This document shows, one piece after another, positions 1 through 7,803 of a stretch of 44,326 nucleotides of DNA. The stretch covers positions 1 to 44,326 of the forward strand of contig CAJOEC010000024.1 in NCBI GenBank assembly GCA_905233425.1, in the 5' to 3' direction. Source of the DNA: an uncultured Prevotella sp. (GTDB lineage Bacteria; Bacteroidota; Bacteroidia; Bacteroidales; Bacteroidaceae). The notes below the pieces were generated by a model, which saw only the letters and a program-made list of their open reading frames with translations, was not told where the DNA came from and searched no databases. How positions within the stretch are numbered: the stretch's first letter is position 1; each line of letters starts with the position of its first letter. Both the position numbers and the translations under genes were made by a program.

Positions 1-75
1 CCCTGTCACCATACCCAGGGCGTTGCCCTGGGCTGACTGCTTGTTGGCCTTTCAGGCCGCTGCTGCGCTTTGTTT
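1..75. repeat. Partial copy of a MITE-like structured repeat, cut by the window edge
   Basis: Bases 1-67 align closely with 18956-19022, sharing the hairpin cccagggcgntgccctggg and the following ggcctttcaggcc hairpin in the same orientation. The window begins inside the element, so its other terminus is not visible. The right terminal inverted repeat seen in the two full copies (391-675 and 18779-19060) is not recognisable here, so this copy may be decayed at that end. A TAACTTTGC promoter-like box lies just after it at 102-110, with no gene following. Confidence 0.7.
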
Positions 76-119
76 TCATACTTGCGAAAGTTGTATATAT
101 GTAACTTTGCAGCCACCAA

Positions 120-176
120 GTAGGAGGTGCGGCATTCCTGTCGCATGACAGCCGCCAAGAATGGCGGTGCTCCTAC
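120..176. repeat. Nested hairpin in a gene-free region
   Basis: The outer arms gtaggag and ctcctac are complementary, and an inner hairpin ccgccaagaatggcgg is nested between them. No reading frame of note crosses it. It may be a small mobile palindrome or a terminator for a gene left of the window; nothing decides between these. Confidence 0.5.
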
Positions 177-215
177 AATTATATAATGGTATGTTCTATA
201 AATTGCAAAAACTAC

Positions 216-347
216 GCGCAGCCTTTCCCCTCTTGAACCCTACCCTTACGGGGAGGGGCAGGGGTGGGGTCTGTAACTAATTGGCAGCGATAAATATACT
301 GACCCCACCCCTAACCCATCCCCTACAAGGGAGGGGAAAGGCTGCGC
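216..347. repeat. Inverted-repeat element of the CCCCTCCC family
   Basis: Two perfect 17-bp arms, gcgcagcctttcccctc and its complement, enclose further GC-rich complementary tracts built from ccctac and ggggagggg words. The same architecture, with C-rich outer arms, an internal short hairpin in each arm and an AT-rich centre, occurs between two genes at 11412-11559 and inside a coding sequence at 16149-16311. The interval holds no credible gene. Confidence 0.7.
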
Positions 348-390
348 ACCAATTATTTGATTAATAGAAATCACCTAATAAGTAAAAGTA

Positions 391-675
391 AAAAAATAAG
401 TTGGTACAAATCTGTGATTATCGTATGTTCCCGCAGGACGGCCTGAAAGGCCAGCAAGCAATCAGCCCAGGGCATCGCCCTGGGTATGATGACATGGTTG
501 TCATCGCCCTGAAAGGGCAAAAGCCTTGGACGGAGGCGACGCCTCCTACTCATTCTTTTGCCCTTACAGGGCGGGGTTTGTGTACTCATGCCGCCCCAGG
601 GCGCTGCCCTGGGCTGACTGCTCATTGCCCCTTCGGGGCGTAGTCGAGACACAAAATCGTACCAAGTTATTTTTT
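391..675. mobile_element. MITE-like element with terminal inverted repeats (full copy)
   Basis: The 285-bp element is bounded by aaaaaataagttggtac and gtaccaagttatttttt, which are inverted repeats with one mismatch in 17. Inside are at least five hairpins in a row (ggcctgaaaggcc, cccagggcatcgccctggg, an interrupted stem ccctgaaagggcaaaag pairing with cttttgcccttacaggg and carrying a ggaggcgacgcctcc tip, ccagggcgctgccctgg, gccccttcggggc). A second full copy lies at 18779-19060 in the opposite orientation. No transposase is encoded and I see no clear target-site duplication. The open frame running through it is also open in the other copy, but it is made of palindromes and is probably not a protein. 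Confidence 0.75.
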
Positions 676-722
676 AATCATCACTAAAAAAGTTTATTCT
701 TTAATCATTGCTAAATAAGTAT

Positions 723-1883
723 ATGGCAGAATTTAAGAACAACGGAAAGCTGAAGCTATTGATTATCGTTGGCACACGCCCCGAGATTATCCGTCTGGCA
801 GCTGTGATAAACAAGTGTAGAAAATATTTCGACTGTCTGCTGGCACACACGGGCCAGAACTACGACTATAATCTTAACGGTGTGTTCTTCAAGGACTTGA
901 AACTCGCCGCCCCTGACATCTACATGGAGGCTGTGGGCGATGACCTTGGGGCCACGATGGGCAACATCATCGACAAGAGCTATAAGGTTATGGTGGAGAC
1001 AAAGCCCGATGCCGTGCTGGTGCTGGGCGACACCAACTCATGCCTGAGCGTCATTGGCGCCAAGCGGCTCCACATCCCCATCTTCCACATGGAGGCCGGA
1101 AACCGCTGCAAGGACGAGTGTCTGCCGGAAGAGACCAACCGCCGTATCGTGGACATCATCAGCGACGTGAACATGGCCTACTCGGAACATGCCCGCCGCT
1201 ACTTAGCCGACTGTGGTCTGCCCAAGGAGCGCACCTACGTCACGGGGTCGCCCATGGCTGAGGTGCTGCATGAGAACCTCGCCGAGATTGAAGCCAGCGA
1301 CATTCACCAGCGTCTCGGACTGGAGAAGGGGAAGTATATCCTGCTCTCAGCCCACCGTGAGGAGAACATCGACACGGAGAAGAACTTCCTGTCGCTGTTC
1401 ACGGCTATCAACAAGATGGCGGAGAAATACGACATGCCGATACTCTACAGCTGCCATCCGCGCAGCCGCAAGCGTCTGGAGCAGTCGGGATTCGTGCTCG
1501 ACCGTCGTGTCATCCAGCATGAGCCGCTCGGATTCCACGACTACAACTGCCTTCAGATGAATGCTTTCGCTGTGGTTTCCGACTCCGGCACGCTGCCAGA
1601 GGAGAGCAGTTTCTTCACCAGCATAGGGAAGCCCTTCCCTGCCATTTGCATCCGCACGTCCACCGAGCGTCCCGAGGCACTGGACAAGGCTTGCTTCTTC
1701 ATTGCCGGTATTGACGAGCAGAGCCTGCTCCAGGCCGTAGACACCGCTGTGACCATGAATCAGAACGGCGACTATGGCATCCCCGTCCCCGACTACATTG
1801 AGGAGAATGTTTCCACCAAGGTAGTCAAGATTGTCCAAAGCTATGTAGGCATTGTCAATAAGATGGTATGGCGCAAGTCATGA
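723..1883 (+). CDS. UDP-N-acetylglucosamine 2-epimerase family protein, FnlC/WbjD-like
   Basis: This is a non-hydrolysing UDP-sugar 2-epimerase of the WecB fold, which inverts C2 of UDP-N-acetyl amino sugars for surface polysaccharide synthesis in the cytoplasm. The start VGTRPEIIRLA, the segment HMEAGNRC followed by PEETNRRIVD, and SAHREENID near the middle are family hallmarks. The AGNR/PEETNRR wording resembles the FnlC/WbjD branch (L-FucNAc pathway) more than plain WecB, but that choice is an inference. I start at ATG 723; an upstream TTG at 708 would add five residues. The length of 386 aa is normal. The aminotransferase at 3066 probably belongs to the same polysaccharide locus, whose remainder lies left of the window; a toxin-antitoxin-like pair now separates them. 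Confidence 0.85.
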   Translation: MAEFKNNGKLKLLIIVGTRPEIIRLAAVINKCRKYFDCLLAHTGQNYDYNLNGVFFKDLKLAAPDIYMEAVGDDLGATMGNIIDKSYKVMVETKPDAVLVLGDTNSCLSVIGAKRLHIPIFHMEAGNRCKDECLPEETNRRIVDIISDVNMAYSEHARRYLADCGLPKERTYVTGSPMAEVLHENLAEIEASDIHQRLGLEKGKYILLSAHREENIDTEKNFLSLFTAINKMAEKYDMPILYSCHPRSRKRLEQSGFVLDRRVIQHEPLGFHDYNCLQMNAFAVVSDSGTLPEESSFFTSIGKPFPAICIRTSTERPEALDKACFFIAGIDEQSLLQAVDTAVTMNQNGDYGIPVPDYIEENVSTKVVKIVQSYVGIVNKMVWRKS

Positions 1884-1980
1884 AATGGTACTCAATAATG
1901 GAAAGTGTGCAAAAAAGTGGCATAAGATTTGCAAGTATTGAAGAAAAGGATTAATTGTTGCAGCAACAAAGGACTTAGCT

Positions 1981-2565
1981 ATGAGTTTTGGAAGTACTGT
2001 AAACAGGGAAAAGAATGGAGCCCTTTTGGCATATATTGCTGAGAAAAATCCTAATATTCATCTTCGCAAACTGCTGAAGATGGTCTATCTGATTGACGAG
2101 AGATTTATGGAGCTACGGGGTTTCCCTTTGACATGGTTTAACTATAAAGTATGGGAGAAAGGCCCAGTGGCAACAGAGGTGTATGCCGTGAAGGAAGGGG
2201 CTTTTGGCGATTTCGTGAACTGCCGGAAGAACCGGGAGGGTAAGAATATTGTTACTCCTGTGCTTCAGCATGACTATCTGATTGGTAAGCAGATGGAGGC
2301 TTATAGCCAGTACGAAAAGGAAATAATTGACAGCGTGATAGATGCGTATAGTGGTAAATCAGCTGATGAGCTGAGCGACATCACGCATCAGAAGGACTCG
2401 CTATGGACAAAGATTGTTGTCGAGCAAAAGGTGAAGTTTGTGGATGGCAAGTCGGATGTGGAGATTCCACTGAATCGGCTCAATGAGGGTGACGAAGAGA
2501 AAAATGACGTTTATGAAGAGGCTTTGGACTATATGCTATTTTGTAATGCCACATCGTCATGCTAA
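1981..2565 (+). CDS. Panacea-domain protein (DUF4065/SocA-like), probable antitoxin
   Basis: The first 110 residues read as a Panacea domain: LLKMVYLIDERFMELRG, then FNYKVWEKGPV, matching the family pattern of a short helix, a Y/W pair and the invariant GPV. Panacea proteins commonly act as antitoxins that neutralise diverse partner toxins encoded next to them. Here the stop overlaps the start of the next gene by 7 bp (2559-2565), the usual coupling for such pairs. The C-terminal half (about 110-194) has no motif I know. The 97-bp gap upstream makes it the likely first gene of a bicistron. Domain assignment is fairly sure; the antitoxin role is inferred from family and context. Confidence 0.75.
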   Translation: MSFGSTVNREKNGALLAYIAEKNPNIHLRKLLKMVYLIDERFMELRGFPLTWFNYKVWEKGPVATEVYAVKEGAFGDFVNCRKNREGKNIVTPVLQHDYLIGKQMEAYSQYEKEIIDSVIDAYSGKSADELSDITHQKDSLWTKIVVEQKVKFVDGKSDVEIPLNRLNEGDEEKNDVYEEALDYMLFCNATSSC

Positions 2566-3035
2566 AGGCTAAGAACATTATCTACGGCTTCTGCAAATAT
2601 ATTAATCCACCGAAGAATAAGTATCTCATTTCGTTATACAGGAGTGAGGACTTGAATATCATAGCGGTATTCCCGACTTCTCAGCGCAGGGCAGGTGTGG
2701 CTACTCCAAAGCATGGCCGTAACATTCGCGACAATAAGGTAATATCGTATGTCTTTGATGCAGGCCATCCTATTGGCAAGAAATTCAACAGCGACGAGGA
2801 TTTCGCATTTCCGCTACAGACGACGATACCCTTTGACTACTGTTTCAGGGAAGGTGACCAAGAAAACTTGCTAAAGACGTTTGATGAGCCAAAAGTGGTG
2901 GGTGTGCTGTCGGATAAGGAATATATAGACTTGATTTATGCTTTCTATATAAGCCCGTTGACTCCTCAAAAATACAAGCCTGTTTTTGATAAGATTTTGC
3001 AGGATTTCTTTGCAAATAGCGATAAGGTTAAATAA
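2559..3035 (+). CDS. Unknown 158-aa protein, candidate toxin partner of the Panacea protein
   Basis: I do not recognise a named family. The protein begins with a compact beta-rich stretch (KYLISLYRSEDLNIIAVF) followed by TSQRR and a polar KHGRN motif. It contains two Phe-rich segments and ends in a basic helix. It overlaps the Panacea gene by 7 bp and has no other neighbour in its operon, so by the usual layout of Panacea systems it would be the toxin. The Lys-Tyr start and later TSQ could suggest an SH3-like barrel of the PemK/MazF kind, but this is only a resemblance. The gene is moderately AT-rich compared with its flanks, consistent with insertion into the polysaccharide locus. Confidence 0.6.
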   Translation: MLKAKNIIYGFCKYINPPKNKYLISLYRSEDLNIIAVFPTSQRRAGVATPKHGRNIRDNKVISYVFDAGHPIGKKFNSDEDFAFPLQTTIPFDYCFREGDQENLLKTFDEPKVVGVLSDKEYIDLIYAFYISPLTPQKYKPVFDKILQDFFANSDKVK

Positions 3036-3065
3036 TTTAATTATGGTATTTCAGTATAGATATTT

Positions 3066-4436
3066 ATGGCAGGAAAAAAGAGAATCTACCTTTGCTTAGC
3101 CCACATGAGCGAGGCGGGGATTGAACAGAAGTATATCAAGGAGGCATTTGACACGAACTGGGTGGTGCCACTCGGTCCGAATGTAAATGCGTTTGAGGAG
3201 GAACTGAAAAAGTTCGTTTGCACCGATGAAAAGGGCGAGAAGATTTGCGACAAGGAGGTAGTGGCACTTTCTTCGGGTACTGCAGCCGTCCATCTGGCTC
3301 TGATTGCATGTGGCGTGGGGCCAAGAGACGAGGTTATAGTGCAGAGCTTCACGTTCTGCGCGTCGAGCCATCCGATAACGTATCTTGGAGCGACGCCGGT
3401 GTTCGTGGACTCGGAGAAAGACACGTGGAACATGGATCCCGAACTGCTTGAGGCGGCCATAAAGGACAGGATTGCGAAGACGGGGAAGAAGCCGAAGGCC
3501 ATCATTCCTGTGGCTCTGTATGGTTTGCCGTACAGGATAGACAAGATTATGGAGATAGCCAACAGGTATGAAATTCCTGTGATTGAGGATGCCGCCGAGG
3601 GCTTCGGTTCACGCTATAACGGTCAGGTGCTTGGCACCTTCGGCGACTATGGCGTGCTATCGTTCAACGGAAACAAGATGATCACGACCTCGGGCGGCGG
3701 GGCTTTGATTTGCCCCAACAAGGAGGCCTGGCAGAAGGTGATGTGGTTAGCCACACAGGCACGTGAGTCGTACCCCTACTACCAGCATGAGGCCATAGGA
3801 TACAATTATCGCATGTCGAACATCTGTGCTGGCATCGGCCGCGGGCAGATGACGGTGGTCGATGACCATATCGCCCACCACAAGCATATACAGGCTTTGT
3901 ATGAGGAGCTGCTGAAGGATGTAAAAGGAATAACTGTTCATTCTCAACCGGACAACGAATTGAACGAATTGAACGGATTACACGAATTTGATTCTAACTA
4001 CTGGCTGTGCACCATCACCATTGCCCCGGACCTGAAGGTGAAGGGGCAGGAGAATGCCTACAAGACGATTATCACCGGTGCCGTAGGCGGAGCGGCCGGC
4101 GTCATCCATGCAGCCGAGACTGCCACGACAGACTGCCAGCCTAACGACAATGTGGAGGCACTGCGTGTGGCCCTCGACAAGGCCGGCATCGAAGCCCGAC
4201 CAGTGTGGAAACCCATGCACAAGCAGCCGGTGTACACGAGAGGACAGAGGACAGAGGACAGAGGAGAGAGCCTGCCTTGCGGAGCTGTTTGCCAGACCTC
4301 GGCATCGAGCGTGGCGTATGTCAATGGTGTCAGCGAGGCTGTCTTCAAGGTCGGAATGTGCCTTCCCGCCGGGCCATACGTCACAGACGACGACGTGAGG
4401 TACATTGTCGAGGCCATCAAGGCCAACATATTATAA
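3066..4436 (+). CDS. DegT/DnrJ/EryC1/StrS-family PLP aminotransferase with repeat-encoded inserts
   Basis: A sugar aminotransferase that converts a nucleotide keto-sugar to an amino-sugar during glycan synthesis. Hallmarks are SSGTAAVHLAL (about residue 69, phosphate binding), EDAAEGFGS with Asp175, and the PLP lysine Lys204 in SFNGNKMITTSGGG. Around 390 residues is usual, while this one has 456. Part of the excess comes from two repetitive segments: a 9-bp repeat giving NELNELNG near residues 297-304, and a 7-bp repeat (gaggaca x3, 4237-4268) giving RGQRTEDRGE near 391-401. Both are in frame and leave the core intact. It probably works with the 2-epimerase at 723. The exact substrate cannot be told. 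Confidence 0.85.
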   Translation: MAGKKRIYLCLAHMSEAGIEQKYIKEAFDTNWVVPLGPNVNAFEEELKKFVCTDEKGEKICDKEVVALSSGTAAVHLALIACGVGPRDEVIVQSFTFCASSHPITYLGATPVFVDSEKDTWNMDPELLEAAIKDRIAKTGKKPKAIIPVALYGLPYRIDKIMEIANRYEIPVIEDAAEGFGSRYNGQVLGTFGDYGVLSFNGNKMITTSGGGALICPNKEAWQKVMWLATQARESYPYYQHEAIGYNYRMSNICAGIGRGQMTVVDDHIAHHKHIQALYEELLKDVKGITVHSQPDNELNELNGLHEFDSNYWLCTITIAPDLKVKGQENAYKTIITGAVGGAAGVIHAAETATTDCQPNDNVEALRVALDKAGIEARPVWKPMHKQPVYTRGQRTEDRGESLPCGAVCQTSASSVAYVNGVSEAVFKVGMCLPAGPYVTDDDVRYIVEAIKANIL

Positions 4437-4470
4437 CCCCATCTTTGATGGTAGAGGATATGAGTTTGTC

Positions 4471-4504
4471 GACCCCCATTCTGCTGAAAGGCAGTGTGGG
4501 GGTC
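4471..4504. terminator. Hairpin between the aminotransferase and the EEP gene
   Basis: The arms gacccccattctgc and gcagtgtgggggtc pair with a 6-nt loop and one non-Watson-Crick position. There is no following U-run, so it could be a weak terminator or another palindromic repeat. Confidence 0.4.
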
Positions 4505-4518
4505 TCAACGTTTAACAA

Positions 4519-5529
4519 ATGAGACGAACCGTTCTTTTTGCCGTTTGCATCGTTCTTGTATGTGCGTCGGCAAGCAGGCGCGGGTCATGGGGACAGGCAC
4601 TTGCCCCAGACTTGGGTCAATGTTCCTGTCCCCATGACCCGGTGTTCACATTGGTGGAGCTGAACTGCGAGAACCTTTTCGACTGCCGCGATGACGAGGG
4701 GAAAGACGATGACGAGTTCCTGCCTAACGGTCAGCGCCGGTGGACGACATGGCGCTATTGGCGGAAACTGAACAACATAGGCCAGGAGCTGCTGTCGTGC
4801 AGCGACTGTCTGCCCGACATTGTGGCTCTCGTCGAGGTTGAGAACGACACTGTGCTCCACGACCTCACACGGCGCTCGCTGCTCCGCAATGCTCACTACA
4901 GCTACCTGATGACCGAGTCGCCCGACGAACGCGGTCTCGACGTGGCCCTGCTGTGGCAGCCGACATCGTTCCGCCCCCTGTGCTATGAGACCGTCACCGT
5001 GCCTACGGTGAAGGGCATGCGCCCCACACGCGACATACTCTATGTGCGAGGCGAGACACTGGGCGGTGACACGCTCCACATATTTGTGGTGCACGCCCCA
5101 AGCCGCTATGGCGGCGAGAAGGACACGCGCCCGTTCCGCCGCCAGACGGCAGGTGTGCTATGCGAGCTGACGGAACCTCTGCGCGGCGAGAAGGTGATAG
5201 TGGCCGGCGACTTCAACGACTATGACGACAGTCCGTCGATGAGGATGCTATACGACAAGGGGCTTGTGAATGCCACCGCCCGCGCCAAAGGCGGCCACGG
5301 GGCAAAAGGCACATACCGATACCAGGGGGAATGGCGCAGCATCGACCATGTCCTGCTGTCGCCATCGCTCAATGCCATGACAGACACAGCCTATATCAAC
5401 GACGCTCCGTTCCTGCTCGAAGACGAGCCGAAATACGGGGGCAAGCGGCCGAGGCGCACATTCCAGGGGTTCAGCTACCGTCCGGCCTTCAGCGACCATC
5501 TGCCGTTAGTGGTCCAACTGCGTATGTAG
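4519..5529 (+). CDS. Secreted endonuclease/exonuclease/phosphatase (EEP) family hydrolase
   Basis: A metal-dependent phosphodiesterase fold. An N-terminal hydrophobic signal (residues 1-18) implies export. Catalytic landmarks are Asn49/Glu51 (ELNCEN), Glu106 (VEVEN), His202 (VHAPS), Asp231/Asn233 (AGDFND) and the terminal Asp326-His327 (SDHLPL). The family includes nucleases and phosphatases, so the substrate is unknown. Residues 21-41 come from a 59-bp near-palindromic repeat (4582-4640) that also occurs inside ribF. It sits just between the signal peptide and the mature domain, where an insert is easily tolerated. The next gene is convergent and begins 5 bp after the stop, so there is no operon partner downstream. 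Confidence 0.8.
   Translation: MRRTVLFAVCIVLVCASASRRGSWGQALAPDLGQCSCPHDPVFTLVELNCENLFDCRDDEGKDDDEFLPNGQRRWTTWRYWRKLNNIGQELLSCSDCLPDIVALVEVENDTVLHDLTRRSLLRNAHYSYLMTESPDERGLDVALLWQPTSFRPLCYETVTVPTVKGMRPTRDILYVRGETLGGDTLHIFVVHAPSRYGGEKDTRPFRRQTAGVLCELTEPLRGEKVIVAGDFNDYDDSPSMRMLYDKGLVNATARAKGGHGAKGTYRYQGEWRSIDHVLLSPSLNAMTDTAYINDAPFLLEDEPKYGGKRPRRTFQGFSYRPAFSDHLPLVVQLRM
4582..4640. repeat. 59-bp near-palindromic repeat inside a coding sequence (copy 1)
   Basis: The 16-bp arms gggtcatggggacagg and cctgtccccatgaccc are perfect complements and enclose an inner stem of ttgcccca with tgggtcaa. It matches 21767-21825 at 57 of 59 positions. It is translated here as part of the EEP hydrolase, in the region directly after the signal peptide. 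Confidence 0.85.
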
Positions 5530-5534
5530 CCTTC

Positions 5535-6959
5535 TCAGATGGCAAACAGGTCATCCATGGTAACCTCGTTTTGTATCATGTTGTAGTAGCTGTTGCGGAC
5601 AACGCCATTCGTCGTTATCATGACAAGGTGCAGCGTGCGCTTGTCCTTCGACAGTTCTTGGTATGCACCAATCTTATTCTGCAGGTTTGCAGCATAATCT
5701 TTGTCAATGGTGAAGATGTTTGAGGAATGCTTCATTTCACAAATGTCGGTAAATCCGTCGGCACGCTGCATCACCAGGTTAATCTGTGCCCCACGTATTC
5801 CTTCTGTCCCACGGGCAAACCATGAGCACACGTTTGTCGCCACACCGGCTATGCCCAGGGCGGCTTTTATCTGCGGAACATGCTGAATACATACCCGCTC
5901 AAAAGCAAGTCCCTTCCATGCGTTATAAGATGTGGACGTGAAAGTGTTGGTCCAATAACGTTCATCGCTAAAGGCATTTTTCTTTATGCAGAGGTAGTAG
6001 AAGAGTGTGTAGTTGTCTGTCATCTGGTATATTGCATTTGTCTCTGCTGTATCGGCAGAAGCAAAGCGTCGGATGAAGCCGCACTCTTCAAGTTCTTCCA
6101 GTATAATGGAGAATGTGCCTCCGTCGGACAGTTTGCTTGCGCGTAGGATGTCCTCCCTTGTCATGCCAGACTTCTTGCCATTGCTCATACATTCGATGAC
6201 TTTGAGGTAATTCTCCGGGCGTTTGAACAGAATGGAATAAAGAGCTTCAAACTCATCACGCAGTTGTGCTGTCTCCGTGAAGAACAGTTGGTCGACATTC
6301 TGCGCGACGCTCAACCCTTTCCTCAGGAAACTCCAGTAGTAGGGTATGCCGCCGAGAATCATGTAGAGTTCCAAGACGTCCTTCCTGCCAAGTGCAAGAT
6401 TAGCGCTCCTGGCAAACAGTTCACACTCGCGGAGCGTGAAGGGTACGAGCTTTATGCGGTTGGTCAGTCTTCCGCGAAGCCCGCCTTTATCCTTCAGTAG
6501 CTTCTTGCTGATCCACGAAGTGGCGCTACCGCATACGATTAATACAATGTCTTTCTCCCTTCGAGCCGTCGCCCATCCGTTCCAGAAGTTTTCCAAGGCG
6601 CCGATAAGATTCCCCTTGGGTGTGTCCATCCATGGGAGTTCGTCGATAAAAAGGATCTTCTTGCCAGCCGGAGCGTTATTTATAAGCTGCTTCAGCAATT
6701 CGAAGGCATCAATCCAGGTGTTTGGTATGGCACACTTCATGCCTGCCGCGACCAGTGAGTTGCGGAATGCGGTCAGTTGTTGGCGAAGTGTTCCTTTTGC
6801 CACCCCTGTGTGCTGAAAGCAGAAATGGTAGTTGAAGGTTTCGCGTATGAGATACGTCTTGCCAACACGCCGACGGCCATAGACAGCACAAAACTGCGAC
6901 TCCTCTTTTTCAAGGAGTCCCAGCAGTTCACGTTGTTCTTTTTCACGTCCTACAATCAT
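5535..6959 (-). CDS. AAA ATPase with C-terminal PD-(D/E)XK-like domain (DUF234 type), copy 1
   Basis: Residues 1-230 form a P-loop ATPase: Walker A GRRRVGKT (28-35), Walker B ILFIDELPW (Asp106, Glu107), and the sensor-like segment VCGSATSWI. A winged-helix region follows at about 250-320 and a nuclease-like domain at about 350-474. The nuclease motif is altered: the metal-binding Asp is Asn394 (QINLV), while Glu408 and Lys410 (EMK) remain. The paralogue at 13067 has the same length, 474 aa, and an intact Asp394. The family role is unsettled; it has been linked to mobile or conflict functions. The gene is monocistronic, with its own -7 box (6990-6998) and an adjoining palindrome (7017-7053) shared with the paralogue. 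Confidence 0.8.
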   Translation of the reverse strand: MIVGREKEQRELLGLLEKEESQFCAVYGRRRVGKTYLIRETFNYHFCFQHTGVAKGTLRQQLTAFRNSLVAAGMKCAIPNTWIDAFELLKQLINNAPAGKKILFIDELPWMDTPKGNLIGALENFWNGWATARREKDIVLIVCGSATSWISKKLLKDKGGLRGRLTNRIKLVPFTLRECELFARSANLALGRKDVLELYMILGGIPYYWSFLRKGLSVAQNVDQLFFTETAQLRDEFEALYSILFKRPENYLKVIECMSNGKKSGMTREDILRASKLSDGGTFSIILEELEECGFIRRFASADTAETNAIYQMTDNYTLFYYLCIKKNAFSDERYWTNTFTSTSYNAWKGLAFERVCIQHVPQIKAALGIAGVATNVCSWFARGTEGIRGAQINLVMQRADGFTDICEMKHSSNIFTIDKDYAANLQNKIGAYQELSKDKRTLHLVMITTNGVVRNSYYNMIQNEVTMDDLFAI

Positions 6960-6989
6960 GGAGATGTTGTTGTATTTGCAATTTCCGCT

Positions 6990-6998
6990 GCAAATATA
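6990..6998 (-). promoter_or_regulatory. -7 promoter box of ATPase copy 1
   Basis: On the minus strand this reads TATATTTGC, matching the Bacteroidota TAnnTTTG box, about 30 nt upstream of the ATG. Where a TTTG -33 box would lie, the palindrome 7017-7053 begins instead. Confidence 0.6.
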
Positions 6999-7016
6999 GC
7001 AAAAAAGGTTCTATAA

Positions 7017-7053
7017 CCAGCGGAAAAGCGCATTTTTCTTTTAGTTTCCGCTG
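7017..7053. promoter_or_regulatory. Operator-like palindrome upstream of ATPase copy 1
   Basis: CAGCGGAAA and TTTCCGCTG face each other across an AT-rich centre. Eighteen nucleotides separate the palindrome from the -7 box (6990-6998), exactly as in the paralogue at 14544-14580. A further half-site, TTTCCGCTG, lies at 6982-6990. Confidence 0.65.
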
Positions 7054-7134
7054 AAAATAACACATTTTTAACTATTGGCATCCAACAAAGCGGCCCGAAA
7101 GCCACATATTAACTGATGGGGCTTCTGCACATGG

Positions 7135-7170
7135 AAAGGGCACAGAGACTTGCGTCACTGTGCCCTTTTT
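7135..7170 (-). terminator. Rho-independent terminator of the small outer-membrane protein gene
   Basis: The arms aaagggcacag and ctgtgcccttt form an 11-bp stem flanked by A and T runs, so it can work in both directions. It lies 46 bp past the stop of the gene at 7216-7746. Confidence 0.8.
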
Positions 7171-7215
7171 CTGTGCTGTTATCTTTCTGCAACGCTGGAA
7201 GCGCCGCGTCATGAT

Positions 7216-7746
7216 TTAGAAGTTGTAGTAGATTCCGAAGTCGAGGCTGTTACCGTCAACGCTGACACCAAAGGTGTTGGTAGCCTTTGCGCCATCGTAG
7301 TCGGGCTTTGAATTCTGGTAACCCAGGAAACCGACATGTGTAACGAGGCTGAGCTTCTCGTTGAGATTGATGGCCACGCCGGGCTTCACGCCAACCTCAA
7401 AGATGTTGGTCTTAACACCACCGTACTTCTTGTTGGTGTAACCAATTTCGCCATCCAGGAAGATGTTCACCTTGTCGAACTTCAGTGCTGTGTAGCGCAG
7501 ATAGGGGTTGATGGTGAATGTCTTGAGCTTGTGCTCGTCCTTGCCGCTCTCGCCGTAACCGAAAACGATACCAACAGCGAGGTTCTCGGCGAAGTTGTAG
7601 CCAACCTCAGGCTGCAGTAAAAGAGTTGACTCACTGTTACCATCGGTAGACTCAGTAACGAAACCAACGGTACCTCCAGCGTAAATCTGTGCATCCATTG
7701 CCATAGCCACCATAGCGGCAGCGAAAGTCATAATAATCTTTTTCAT
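7216..7746 (-). CDS. Small outer-membrane beta-barrel protein (porin-like/OmpX-like)
   Basis: The 176-aa product begins with a Sec signal peptide (about 1-19, ending AMDA-Q). Alternating hydrophobic and polar strands follow, with glycine and aromatic residues at strand ends, and the protein finishes in a terminal Phe (DFGIYYNF), the usual barrel-assembly signal. About eight strands fit the length. Proteins of this kind in Bacteroidota are annotated as porin-family or outer-membrane beta-barrel proteins without known ligand. It is monocistronic, with its own promoter box (7804-7812) and terminator (7135-7170), and it is divergent from the glycogen operon. Confidence 0.8.
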   Translation of the reverse strand: MKKIIMTFAAAMVAMAMDAQIYAGGTVGFVTESTDGNSESTLLLQPEVGYNFAENLAVGIVFGYGESGKDEHKLKTFTINPYLRYTALKFDKVNIFLDGEIGYTNKKYGGVKTNIFEVGVKPGVAINLNEKLSLVTHVGFLGYQNSKPDYDGAKATNTFGVSVDGNSLDFGIYYNF

Positions 7747-7803
7747 TTTACTTTTAAATTTTTAAAATTGTTAATAAAAAATGGTTTCTTCTTGAAAACG
7801 GGT

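Noticed and set aside
401..643. Small open frame inside the MITE-like element, similar in the second copy
   Set aside because: Similarity is explained by the shared DNA repeat and its palindromes; no start signal or protein-like composition.
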